64,000 bases of DNA from the NCBI RefSeq assembly GCF_028736215.1, contig NZ_CP117883.1, positions 1,860,001 to 1,924,000 of the forward strand, read 5' to 3'. The notes beneath the pieces are model-generated. The model searched no databases and was not told where the DNA came from. It saw only the letters and a list, made by a program, of their open reading frames with translations. Positions 34,672 through 43,703 of the stretch are shown here, in pieces (position 1 is the first letter of the stretch; each line of letters starts with the position of its first letter). The position numbers and the translations under genes were made by a program. Origin of the DNA: Mucilaginibacter sp. KACC 22773 (GTDB taxonomy: Bacteria; Bacteroidota; Bacteroidia; Sphingobacteriales; Sphingobacteriaceae).

Positions 34672-36057
34672 ATGAAAAAAACATTTTTACTATTAGCCGG
34701 CATTAGCCTTTCCATTTGGGCCAGCGCACAAAAAATCGCCCCGTTTAAGGCGGGCGACAGGGTGGCATTTGTGGGCAACAGCATTACCGATGGCGGGCAT
34801 TACCACTCGTACATTTGGTTGTATTATATGACGCATTACCCCAACGCGCGGATAACCTGTTTTAACGCGGGTATTGGCGGCGACGTTATAGGCCAGATTT
34901 ATGATAGGTTTGATGATGATGTGCTTGATAAAAAGCCTAACGTTTTAACCCTTACCTGGGGCATGAATGATAGTGGCTATTTTGAGTGGTACCGTGCCGA
35001 CGCACAGGATGTGATGGATAAAAGGATCCAGGGGAGCTATAAATATTACGGCATGCTGGAGGATAAGCTGAAACAATTGCCGGCTATTAAAAAGATCTTT
35101 ATTTTGGGTTCTCCATACGATGAAACTTCTAAGTTCACCACAAAAAATATCTATCCTAAGAAAAGTATAGCGTTTTCAAAAATTATCGATTTTCAGCAGG
35201 AGGCGGCTAAAAGAAACGGCTACGGTTATGTAGATTTTTATCACCCTATGGCAGCCATCAACCAGCGCGAACAGGCAAAGGATTCCACTTTTAGCCTTAC
35301 GCCTAACGATAGGGTGCACCCCGATAACGATGGACACCTGGTAATGGCCTACCTGTTTTTAAAAGCCCAGGGGCTGGATAATCAGTATGTTGCCGATTTA
35401 AGCATCAATGCCCAAAACAAAAAAGTTTTGAAAGCTGTAAACTGCCGCATCAGTAATATAACAGCCGGTGCAGATTCGGTTGCGTTTAATTACCTGGCCA
35501 ATTCGCTGCCTTATCCTATTGATACCATTCCGCGTGGCTGGGGCAATCGTAAAAAGCAGGCAGATGCCCTAAAAGTAGTGCCGTTTACCAAAGAGTTTAA
35601 CCAGGAATTGTTGAGCGTTAAAGGCCTTAAGGACGGCGATTACAAGGTGATGATTGACGGCGAGCAGATAGGCAGTTGGTCGGCCCGGCAACTGGCCGAT
35701 GGCGTTAATATGGCCGAAATTACCACAACTCCCCAATACCAACAGGCCATCCAGGTTCGCGAACTGAACGAAGAGCGTTGGGATATTGAGCGCCGCACAA
35801 GAATGTATGTTTGGATGCAGTATGATTTTTTAAAGGGCAAAGGTTTGCTGCACAACGATAGTAACGCCGCTATGGATACCGTAAAAAAATACGCTGTAAA
35901 AGACATTTTTGTGAATGGTAATAAAGATAACTATAGCCGCGCCCGCTACAAAAGCCTGCGCGATGCCTGGCAAAAAGAAACGGATGTATTAACCGACCAG
36001 ATTTATGCCATTAACAAACCCAAAAATCACCGCATTACCATTATAGCTGCCAAATAA
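34672..36057 (+). CDS. SGNH/GDSL hydrolase, secreted
   Basis: This 461-residue secreted esterase-type enzyme (signal 1-19, ending ASAQ) has an N-terminal SGNH domain with all four blocks: Ser 37 in FVGNSITDGG, Gly in AGIGGD (69-71), Asn 99 in WGMND, and Asp 213/His 216 in NDRVHPDNDGH. The C-terminal 220 residues have no clear match. One stretch (SVKGLKDGDYKVMIDGEQIG) looks like a beta-sandwich. It probably removes acetyl or similar esters from the glycan. It lies 27 bases upstream of the esterase gene, in one transcript with it. Confidence 0.9.
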   Translation: MKKTFLLLAGISLSIWASAQKIAPFKAGDRVAFVGNSITDGGHYHSYIWLYYMTHYPNARITCFNAGIGGDVIGQIYDRFDDDVLDKKPNVLTLTWGMNDSGYFEWYRADAQDVMDKRIQGSYKYYGMLEDKLKQLPAIKKIFILGSPYDETSKFTTKNIYPKKSIAFSKIIDFQQEAAKRNGYGYVDFYHPMAAINQREQAKDSTFSLTPNDRVHPDNDGHLVMAYLFLKAQGLDNQYVADLSINAQNKKVLKAVNCRISNITAGADSVAFNYLANSLPYPIDTIPRGWGNRKKQADALKVVPFTKEFNQELLSVKGLKDGDYKVMIDGEQIGSWSARQLADGVNMAEITTTPQYQQAIQVRELNEERWDIERRTRMYVWMQYDFLKGKGLLHNDSNAAMDTVKKYAVKDIFVNGNKDNYSRARYKSLRDAWQKETDVLTDQIYAINKPKNHRITIIAAK

Positions 36058-36084
36058 CCATAACCGGAAATTACCTATACCCAT

Positions 36085-36906
36085 ATGAATAAAAGAACAA
36101 TAATAGCCCTTATAGTCTTTTTTATAAGCTTTATAAAGGTTGATGCAGCTACAGTAGATACCGTTTTAACGCACAGTAACGCCATGCGCCAGGATATTAA
36201 GGCGGTAGTAATAAAGCCTGCCGGTTACCAGGCGGGCAAAAAGTTCCCGGTGCTGTACCTGTTGCACGGCTTTAGCGGCAATTACAGCGATTGGATTTTA
36301 AAAGTACCAGCCATTACCAAACTGGCCGATGAGTATCAAATGATGATAATATGCCCCGATGGCAATTTTGCCGGTTGGTATTTTGATAGCCCTATGAATA
36401 AGGATTGGCAATACGAAACTTATGTTGGAACCGAACTGGTGAACTGGGTTGATAAGCATTACGCAACAATTGCCGATAGGAGCGGGAGGGCTATTACCGG
36501 CTTAAGTATGGGCGGGCATGGTGCCATGTATATTGCCTTTAAGCACCAGGATACTTTTGGCGCGGCAGGCAGCATGAGCGGCGCGCTGGATATCAGGCCC
36601 TTTTCGGACGCGTTTGGTATTGAGCAGGTATTGGGCAAATACAGCCAATACCCCGAACGATGGGAAAAAAACAGCGTTATCAATATGATATACCTGTTAA
36701 AACCAAACTCGCTGCTTATTACGTTTGATTGCGGTTATGATGACTTTTTATACCCGGCGAATGTTGCTTTTCATAATGAGCTTTTATCGCGTAAGATTCC
36801 GCATGATTTTACGGTAAGGCCGGGAGCGCATACCTGGGAATTCTGGAGCAACTCGGTTGTTTACCAGGCGCTGTTTTTTAGCCGCTACTTTAACAAAATA
36901 AAGTAG
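36085..36906 (+). CDS. Putative esterase, alpha/beta hydrolase (CE1/esterase D-like)
   Basis: This 273-residue secreted alpha/beta hydrolase has a signal of about 22 residues. The oxyanion segment is PVLYLLHGFSGNYSDW. The nucleophile is Ser 141 in GLSMGGHGAMY. The acid is probably Asp 219 or 220 (CGYDDFLY) and the base His 249 in GAHTWEFW. The pattern fits the PF00756 family that includes feruloyl and acetyl xylan esterases (CE1) and S-formylglutathione hydrolase. A secreted form beside glycoside hydrolases suggests de-esterification of glycan side groups. It is followed by a terminator. Confidence 0.92.
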   Translation: MNKRTIIALIVFFISFIKVDAATVDTVLTHSNAMRQDIKAVVIKPAGYQAGKKFPVLYLLHGFSGNYSDWILKVPAITKLADEYQMMIICPDGNFAGWYFDSPMNKDWQYETYVGTELVNWVDKHYATIADRSGRAITGLSMGGHGAMYIAFKHQDTFGAAGSMSGALDIRPFSDAFGIEQVLGKYSQYPERWEKNSVINMIYLLKPNSLLITFDCGYDDFLYPANVAFHNELLSRKIPHDFTVRPGAHTWEFWSNSVVYQALFFSRYFNKIK

Positions 36907-36930
36907 GGGATAGTGTTACGAAATTTAATT

Positions 36931-36960
36931 ACCGGGCTTATAATATTTAGCCCGGTTTTT
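36931..36960 (+). terminator. Rho-independent terminator after esterase gene
   Basis: Perfect arms ACCGGGCT (36931-36938) and AGCCCGGT (36949-36956) are followed by T residues. It separates the SGNH/esterase pair from the SusD-led operon. Confidence 0.85.
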
Positions 36961-37031
36961 AACCACTTTTTTAATTTTTAGCGGCTTTTAGTGCAAACAA
37001 AATAAATTAAAAAAAAGTGTTCGAAAAATTT

Positions 37032-37046
37032 GCTAAATCGTTTTTA
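37032..37046. promoter_or_regulatory. Candidate LacI operator C
   Basis: GCTAAATCGTTTTTA is identical over 15 bases to operator A. A TTG (37030-37032) and a TAAATTAG box (37052-37059) lie 19 bases apart around it, giving a Bacteroidota-like promoter. It is 171 bases upstream of the susD-like start. Confidence 0.62.
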
Positions 37047-37142
37047 TGATTTAAATTAGCAGTCAGATTAACCATCTGTTATAAACCAACTAATACCAAT
37101 ATACTTTTTTTTAGGGCAATCTGCGTAAAGCTGCCAAATTTA

Positions 37143-37156
37143 GCTAAATCGATTTT
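37143..37156. promoter_or_regulatory. Candidate LacI operator D
   Basis: GCTAAATCGATTTT matches the consensus in 13 of 14 positions. It lies 60 bases upstream of the susD-like gene at 37217 and 111 bases from operator C, so the leader carries two sites. Confidence 0.68.
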
Positions 37157-37216
37157 TTGATTTAATTTAAATGGACTTGTAGTGTTAAAATATGCTATTG
37201 TAAATAAACCTGTAAT

Positions 37217-38968
37217 ATGAAAAAAATTTACTTCAAGGTTCTTACTTTTTCGATGTTCGGGCTTGCGCTTTGGGGCATGTCATCCTGTAAAAAGGATGGT
37301 TTCCTGGGGCAAACCACTACATCAAACTTAACCCAAAGCACGGTGTTTGCCGATAGCGCCAATACGGTGGCGTTTTTGTCAAATATCTACAGTAATGTAG
37401 GGTTCAGCTTTAACCCCGGCCGCTTTTTATACGGGCCTATTTTATCGCCCACAACCAACGGCGGGCTTGATGCTGCTTCGGACGAAGCGGAGGTTTACAC
37501 ATCAGCCGGTTCTACCGCTTTAGCTTTTGAATCAGGTACTATCAATGCGGCTGTAGTTACCGATGATGCTTATAAAAACAGCTACACTAACATCCGCGCG
37601 GTAAACCAGCTGCTGGCCAATTTGCCAAAGTCGCCTATAAATAATTTTACCAAAACCCAGATGCGTGCCGAGGCCCATTTTTTAAGGGCCTGGTACTACG
37701 CTATATTATTAAAACACTACGGCGGGGTGCATATAGTTAACGATAAGATTTATAACTATACAGATGCCATTCCCGCAAAACGGAATACCTACGCCGAAAC
37801 GGTAAACTATATTTTGGCCGATTGCGATACAGCCGCGCTGGAGTTGCCAACCGTTCAAAGCGGCTTAAACTATGGCCGCGCTTCAAAGGGGGCTTGCCTG
37901 GCCTTAAAATCAAGGGTTTTGCTGTATGCTGCAAGCCCGTTATTTAATGGGCAATCGATAGGTGATGGCGCTACAAAAGAGCTGGTAGGCTATGCCTCTT
38001 ACGATAAAGAACGCTGGAAACTGGCCGAAGATGCCGCAATTGCTGTAATTGGCACAGGAGCCTATAAACTCAATGTGGATAACGCTACTGCAGCAGGCTA
38101 TGGCTTTCAGCACCTGTTTACCTTGCCCTTTAATACCGAATACATTTTTGAGCTGATGCGCGGCAATAATGCCGATTTTGAAAGCCTGTGGCAGCCACCA
38201 TCACGTACGGGCAAAAATGGAGCCCTGCCTTTGCAGGGTTTGGTTGATGCATTCCCGATGAACACAGGCAAAGCCATCACCGACCCAACTTCCGGCTACG
38301 ATCCGCAAAACCCTTATGCCAACCGCGATCCGCGTTTAGATTATACGGTTATCCGCGATCAAACGCTTATCCAAAACAGGCTGTCGTCGGGCAAATCGCC
38401 TATTAATATTTTTACCGGTACGTATAACGGTCAATCAACCGGTCCCGATGCGGTAAATGTGGGCACCCGTACAGGCTATTACACCAACAAAATGCTCGAT
38501 CCGGATGCTGTATCGCAGGATTTTACACATCCAACCAAAAGATGCTGGCCATTAATACGTTATGCCGAAATTTTGCTTAACTACGCCGAGGCTGCCAACG
38601 AATATGAAGGCCCAACCACACAGGTTTACCAGGCTGTTGAGGCTATCCGCCAGCGCGCAGGGTTAAACCCGTACCAGTTGCCAACCGGGTTAAGCCAGGC
38701 CGATATGCGTAAAGCCATTCAGAACGAACGCCGTATTGAGCTGGCGTTTGAGGAGCACCGCTTTTGGGATGTGCGCCGCTGGAAAATAGCCGACCAGACC
38801 GACAACCTCCAAACCTACGGTATGGAGGTTGACCGCAATAATGCATCGGTTACTTATAAAACGTTCCCGGTGCGCAAGCGCAACTTCCGCACGGCTATGT
38901 ACCTGTGGCCTTTCCCGCAAACGGAGGTGGCTAAATCGCCTGAGATGTTACAAAATCCGGGGTATTGA
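37217..38968 (+). CDS. SusD/RagB-family outer-membrane lipoprotein, first gene of operon
   Basis: This 583-residue surface glycan-binding lipoprotein has lipobox GMSSC (Cys 24). SusD marks are MRAEAHFLRAWYYAILLKHY (about 145-164), ALKSRVLLYAASPLFNG, AIQNERRIELAFEEHRFWDV and the LWPFPQTEV...LQNPGY ending. It is unusual in that no SusC precedes it: the gene begins an operon behind two operators. The next SusC (40581) is followed by its own SusD, so this SusD may pair with the orphan SusC at 45450 or share the first. Confidence 0.94.
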   Translation: MKKIYFKVLTFSMFGLALWGMSSCKKDGFLGQTTTSNLTQSTVFADSANTVAFLSNIYSNVGFSFNPGRFLYGPILSPTTNGGLDAASDEAEVYTSAGSTALAFESGTINAAVVTDDAYKNSYTNIRAVNQLLANLPKSPINNFTKTQMRAEAHFLRAWYYAILLKHYGGVHIVNDKIYNYTDAIPAKRNTYAETVNYILADCDTAALELPTVQSGLNYGRASKGACLALKSRVLLYAASPLFNGQSIGDGATKELVGYASYDKERWKLAEDAAIAVIGTGAYKLNVDNATAAGYGFQHLFTLPFNTEYIFELMRGNNADFESLWQPPSRTGKNGALPLQGLVDAFPMNTGKAITDPTSGYDPQNPYANRDPRLDYTVIRDQTLIQNRLSSGKSPINIFTGTYNGQSTGPDAVNVGTRTGYYTNKMLDPDAVSQDFTHPTKRCWPLIRYAEILLNYAEAANEYEGPTTQVYQAVEAIRQRAGLNPYQLPTGLSQADMRKAIQNERRIELAFEEHRFWDVRRWKIADQTDNLQTYGMEVDRNNASVTYKTFPVRKRNFRTAMYLWPFPQTEVAKSPEMLQNPGY

Positions 38969-38992
38969 TCATCATTATAACCTAAAAAGCAA

Positions 38993-39436
38993 ATGAAAAA
39001 GAATAATATAATGCAACAGTGCGGCTTTTTGCTGGTAGCGATAGCGGCTATTTTGATGACATCATGCAAAGCCGAAAAGGTATTGCCGGTAAAAGAATCT
39101 ATCAAAGATATCACGGGCAGCTGGCAGGTGATCAGGGCAACACGTAACGGCACCGAACTTACAACCCTTATCGATTTTACCAAATTCAGGGTAAACTTTA
39201 AAGATGGCGGCTACACCATTGAAAACCCGCTGCCTTTTTTGGTAAACGCCAACGGCAAATTCTCGCTCGATGATCCGGAATATCCGTTTAAAATAACGTT
39301 TACGGCAACCGGTGGTACTGCTGTATCAACACCATTCAATTATCCTATTGTGAATGGTAAAAGGCAGCTGAGTATCACTTTTAGCCCAGGTTGCCCAAAC
39401 AACAGCTATGTATACGTACTGCAAAAAGTTAACTAA
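38993..39436 (+). CDS. DUF5004-like lipoprotein
   Basis: This 147-residue lipoprotein has lipobox LMTSC (Cys 25). After a short linker comes a lipocalin-like small beta-barrel pattern: DITGSWQVIRATRNG, a TTLIDFTKFRVNF strand, PFKITFTATGG, and QLSITFSPGC before a final VYVLQKVN strand. It resembles DUF5004, a family of small Bacteroidota lipoproteins found beside SusC/SusD genes (family number from memory). It lies 24 bases after susD and 34 before the next lipoprotein, so it is in the operon. An accessory binding role is inference. Confidence 0.78.
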   Translation: MKKNNIMQQCGFLLVAIAAILMTSCKAEKVLPVKESIKDITGSWQVIRATRNGTELTTLIDFTKFRVNFKDGGYTIENPLPFLVNANGKFSLDDPEYPFKITFTATGGTAVSTPFNYPIVNGKRQLSITFSPGCPNNSYVYVLQKVN

Positions 39437-39470
39437 CCATAAACCATAACATACTAATACAACAGATTTT

Positions 39471-40472
39471 ATGAGATCATATTTACATATAAAAGGTAAA
39501 GGTTTATGGAAGTTTTGCGCCTTAACTGCCCTGGCTATTGTACTGGCCTGCTGTGGCGAGGTGATAACCAGCGTTGACCAGCCTGCAACTGCAACAGCGG
39601 GGTCTACAATGACCGTAACTGTACACCTATCTATACCAACGGCGGCAGATGGCGGGCCCGACTACCTGGTGTTTGGCTTTTTGGTACCCAAGGGATGGAA
39701 AGCGGCCCAAAATACCGTTGTAACATACTCCGGCGCGCAGGGCAGCGGTAACATGACACTGATACCCGAAGGAACCTTAGGCAAAAACGGAAACGGTTTA
39801 ACCTGGACAGCCTACATGAAAAAGACTTTCCAGATTGGCGGTAACCTTATTGACGATATGGAATGGGTGGCTTATCAGTCAGATAAAGCATATTCACACA
39901 CCGGCGGGGTTGAATTTAAGGGAGATATCACCATTAAAACAAAGGTTGCTGCCGATAATAACAACTACCTGGTAAAATTAGGCTACACCATTACCGATAC
40001 CGGCCACGGCTTTACCAGCGATCAGTTTGGTACCTATTACAGCGAAGTAGTAACACCCTGCTTTGAAGTTACCGGCGGCACCGGCGACCTGATTGATTTT
40101 TGTAATCCGCAGCTAACCACAGTTAACCCGCCAAAATCGTTAGATAACGACATCATTACGCTAACCTTTGATGGTACTGTTGTTAGCACGCCGCTAAGCA
40201 ACGCTGCCGAAACTTACCTGTGCGCTACCGCCTATACCAGCGATGGTAAAACCATCAGCGTTTGCGAGCAAACAGATAAAACCAAAATGATACAAGCGGT
40301 GCCAAACAGTAAAAAGTACCAGCTAACGTTTTGGCCCAAGTCGTTTTTTAATACAACGGCCGCGCAAACTATCACGAAAATAGAGTACTTCATTACCGAT
40401 AAAACAGGCACTGCAAAGGTTGGCTATGGTAACACACTGGCGCCGTTTGTTTACACTTTTAAGTGCTCGTAA
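39471..40472 (+). CDS. DUF4961-like lipoprotein
   Basis: This 333-residue lipoprotein has its signal ending in LACC (Cys 27 or 28). An Ig-like domain follows (about 30-190: TATAGSTMTVTVHLSIPTA, FGFLVPKGWKA, FKGDITIKTKV). A second beta-sandwich with a bacterial Ig/cell-surface character comes next (about 215-333: LDNDIITLTFDGTVV, KYQLTFWPKSFF). It fits my memory of DUF4961, which accompanies DUF5004 in Bacteroidota glycan loci. The position between susD and susC is typical of surface glycan-binding proteins, and binding is the likely job. Ligand unknown. Confidence 0.75.
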   Translation: MRSYLHIKGKGLWKFCALTALAIVLACCGEVITSVDQPATATAGSTMTVTVHLSIPTAADGGPDYLVFGFLVPKGWKAAQNTVVTYSGAQGSGNMTLIPEGTLGKNGNGLTWTAYMKKTFQIGGNLIDDMEWVAYQSDKAYSHTGGVEFKGDITIKTKVAADNNNYLVKLGYTITDTGHGFTSDQFGTYYSEVVTPCFEVTGGTGDLIDFCNPQLTTVNPPKSLDNDIITLTFDGTVVSTPLSNAAETYLCATAYTSDGKTISVCEQTDKTKMIQAVPNSKKYQLTFWPKSFFNTTAAQTITKIEYFITDKTGTAKVGYGNTLAPFVYTFKCS

Positions 40473-40580
40473 CCAATTATAATACAAAAGGATGCTGAAT
40501 TAACCTTGTTTTTAAAATCACAGGTTGAGGTAGCTGCTAAAACGATATTTAATTATTGCCAACAATTTAAATCTTATACT

Positions 40581-43500
40581 ATGGCTTATTGCTACTTAAA
40601 GAAATGCTTTACAGGTTTCGTCATATTGATGCTTATGCTGGTAAAAACCGGGTACGCAGCTATGCAGGATACCACAGGCAGGGGTAGTACCCATCCTGGT
40701 TGGGTAAGCGGGGTTGTACTTGATGAATATGCCAACCCATTAAACGGGGTTAAGGTAATGATAAAAGGTAAAACCGATGCCAGCTTTACTGATAAAGACG
40801 GTCGCTTCGAGATTAATGCTGCCACCGGCGATAAGCTGGTATTTACGATGGTTAACTATTACACCAGCGAGGTAAAAATCAGCAGTAAAAGCCCTTTCAC
40901 CATAAAATTGCTTGATACCTATTTGAAAGCGCCCGAAACGATAAATGTGTTATACGGCACTAAAAAGGCAGCTGCAAACCTGGGATCGGTTGCTGCCATT
41001 TATACCAACCAGCTTACAACCACACCGGCATCGTTGTATACTCATGCATTGCCGGGGCAGCTGCCGGGCTTGTATACGCAGCAGTACAGTGGCTTTGCCA
41101 GCCCGCAAACCAGCACCCAAACCGTGGCCGATTTTATTGGCAACGTGGTGCAGCACAACAACTACTCGGCAAATGATAATACCGAAATAGGTTTATCGCT
41201 GCGCGGACAAACGCCAATAACCATCATTGACGGGGTACAGCGCGAAATCTCTTCTATCGATCCGGAAAGTATCGAATCGGTATCGGTTTTAAAGGATGCC
41301 TTATCAAATATATTGCTGGGTATCAACAGCTCGCGCGGTGCTTTGTTGATCACTACCAAACATGGCCAGGCTGGGGCGCCCCGCATTTCGTTTACGGCCG
41401 AAGCAGGTTCGCAGCACCCTCTTGATCTGCCGAAACCGTTGCCGGCCTACCAGTATGCTTATTTATATAACGAGGCGCTGCAAAACGACGGTAAGCCAAC
41501 CATTTACAGCGCCGATGACTTTAACGCTTATCGCAACCATACCGATCCTGCTCATCACCCGGACGTAAATTGGTTTAACACCTTGCTGCGTAACAGTTCG
41601 CCAATAAGCAGCTACAAACTGAATGTTAACGGCGGCAGCAGCGTAGCGCAGTACAGTGTTTCATTAAACTATATGGATCAGCAGGGCATGTTTAAAACCT
41701 CGCCGGCTGCAACTTATAATACCAATAACGAACTTAGCCGCTACATTATCAATTCGGATCTGAGTGTAAACGTTACCAAAAAGTTTACGGTTGATTTGCA
41801 ATTGTTTGGCCGTATTCAACAGGCCACCCAGCCGGGAACAGGCTACTCGGGCATCCTGAACACCTTGTACAATACGCCAAACAACGCCTACCCGGTTTAT
41901 AACCCTAACGGATCATTCGGCGGTACTACGTTGTTTACCAATAACCTGTTGTCGCAATCGCAGTTTTCGGGCTACCAGCGCACCAACAGTAACGATGTAA
42001 TGGCCAACCTCGATCTTAATTACGATTTAAGCAGCGTAACAAAAGGCCTCTCCGTAAAACTAAAGGGCAACCTGGCATTTGAATCGCAGGGCCTGGTAAA
42101 CCGGTCGTTGCAAAACAATACCTATTTGCTTAACAAGGATAGTTCGTACTCGGCTGTAGGTACACCAATATCGCAATCAAACGGCTTTGCCACGGTATCA
42201 AGCGCCCGTTATTCTTTTGCGCAGGCCGCTTTAAATTACGAGAGGCAGTTTGGAAAAGGCACCGTAAGCGGCATGTTGTTGTATGATACCCGGTCGGTTG
42301 TATTAAACTATGACTTATCTGGTGTTACCACCAACAGGGCAGCCAAACTGGGCTACAACTACGATGGAAAATATTTTATTGAAGCATCGGCCAACAGCAG
42401 CGGCTACAATAGGTATCCGCCTGGTAACCAGTATGGCATGTTTTACGCCGTTGGCTTAGGCTGGCAAATGGGGCAGGAACGTTTTATAAAAGATATTAGC
42501 TGGATAAGTTCATGGAAATGGCGTGCCACTTATGGCAAAACCGGCAATGCCAATGTTGATAATTTTGGTTACTACAACTTTTTGCAAACATATGGTACGT
42601 CAATCGGCTATCCTTATACACTGGGTACTGCCCGCAGCGTAATTCAAAGCTATAATGAAAATACCCTGGCTAACCCTTACATCCGTTGGGAAAACGCCAA
42701 AAAGCTGGATATTGGTACCGATATATCCCTGTTTAAAGATCACTTTAAAATTACTGCCGATTACTTTCACGACAGGTACTATGACCTGTTACAAACCCGC
42801 GGCAATAGCATAGCCTTGTTAGGAACTACCTACTCGGCCGAGAATATTGGCGTGAAGCTGTATAAAGGTACCGAGCTTACCTTAACCTACCAGGATCACG
42901 CCGGTAATTTAAACTACTTTTTAACGGCTAATGCAACGCGCCAAACATCAACCAATGTATTCAGCGATGAAGAGCCCGCGCCATATCCATGGTTAAGGCA
43001 CACCGGCTTATCAAACGACGTAATATTTGGCTATACTGCTTTAGGTTTCTTTAAAAACGCGCAGGATGCAGCCACCAGCGCCACCACGGTTGGTTACACG
43101 CCACAGGCCGGAGATGTGAAGTATAAAGACCTTAACGGCGACCACGTGATTAACCAGTTTGATCAATCGGCCATAGCCAATACCAAACCTTTAATTTATT
43201 ACGGCTTATCATTTGGTGTTAACTATAAAGGTTTCAGTGTAAGCGTAATTATGCAGGGCGTTACCAACCACCAGATTATTTACAACAACAACCTGGTAAA
43301 CGGCTTTGCCGGCCTTGGTCAGTTTGGCAACATTTACCAGGGACAGGGCTATGACGCCCTAACCGGAAGGTGGACACCAGAAACAGCCGATATAGCTACC
43401 CTGCCGCGCTTATCATCAACCGGCAATGTTAACAATGGTTTGCTATCAACACTGTACATCCGGTCGGCAAATTACATGAGGCTTAAAAATGCCGAGGTAG

Positions 43501-43676
43501 GCTACAGCCTGCCGCTGGAGTGGGCACGCAAACTAAGGTTATCGGGCATCAGGGTATTTGCCAATGGCGAAAACCTGTACACATTTTACGGCTACAAGGG
43601 TGTGGATCCGGAAGTGTATGGTTTGGCGTACCCCATACAGCGCGTGTTTAATGCAGGTATAAACATTAAGCTTTAA
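40581..43676 (+). CDS. SusC-family TonB-dependent transporter, atypical N-terminal motif
   Basis: This 1031-residue outer-membrane importer starts at the ATG that opens a normal signal peptide (MAYCYLKKC...KTGYAA); a TTG at 40506 in frame is not credible. The carboxypeptidase-regulatory-like domain (about 38-118: VSGVVLDEYANPLNGVKVMI) and plug (ITIIDGVQREISSIDPESIESVSVLKD, SSRGALLITTK) are present. The usual xEVVVxGYG motif is replaced by INVLYGTKK. There is no STN domain. The barrel ends RVFNAGINIKL. It is followed 3-30 bases on by its SusD. Confidence 0.94.
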   Translation: MAYCYLKKCFTGFVILMLMLVKTGYAAMQDTTGRGSTHPGWVSGVVLDEYANPLNGVKVMIKGKTDASFTDKDGRFEINAATGDKLVFTMVNYYTSEVKISSKSPFTIKLLDTYLKAPETINVLYGTKKAAANLGSVAAIYTNQLTTTPASLYTHALPGQLPGLYTQQYSGFASPQTSTQTVADFIGNVVQHNNYSANDNTEIGLSLRGQTPITIIDGVQREISSIDPESIESVSVLKDALSNILLGINSSRGALLITTKHGQAGAPRISFTAEAGSQHPLDLPKPLPAYQYAYLYNEALQNDGKPTIYSADDFNAYRNHTDPAHHPDVNWFNTLLRNSSPISSYKLNVNGGSSVAQYSVSLNYMDQQGMFKTSPAATYNTNNELSRYIINSDLSVNVTKKFTVDLQLFGRIQQATQPGTGYSGILNTLYNTPNNAYPVYNPNGSFGGTTLFTNNLLSQSQFSGYQRTNSNDVMANLDLNYDLSSVTKGLSVKLKGNLAFESQGLVNRSLQNNTYLLNKDSSYSAVGTPISQSNGFATVSSARYSFAQAALNYERQFGKGTVSGMLLYDTRSVVLNYDLSGVTTNRAAKLGYNYDGKYFIEASANSSGYNRYPPGNQYGMFYAVGLGWQMGQERFIKDISWISSWKWRATYGKTGNANVDNFGYYNFLQTYGTSIGYPYTLGTARSVIQSYNENTLANPYIRWENAKKLDIGTDISLFKDHFKITADYFHDRYYDLLQTRGNSIALLGTTYSAENIGVKLYKGTELTLTYQDHAGNLNYFLTANATRQTSTNVFSDEEPAPYPWLRHTGLSNDVIFGYTALGFFKNAQDAATSATTVGYTPQAGDVKYKDLNGDHVINQFDQSAIANTKPLIYYGLSFGVNYKGFSVSVIMQGVTNHQIIYNNNLVNGFAGLGQFGNIYQGQGYDALTGRWTPETADIATLPRLSSTGNVNNGLLSTLYIRSANYMRLKNAEVGYSLPLEWARKLRLSGIRVFANGENLYTFYGYKGVDPEVYGLAYPIQRVFNAGINIKL

Positions 43677-43703
43677 TTATTGGCCAACATTAAAATTATG
43701 ATC

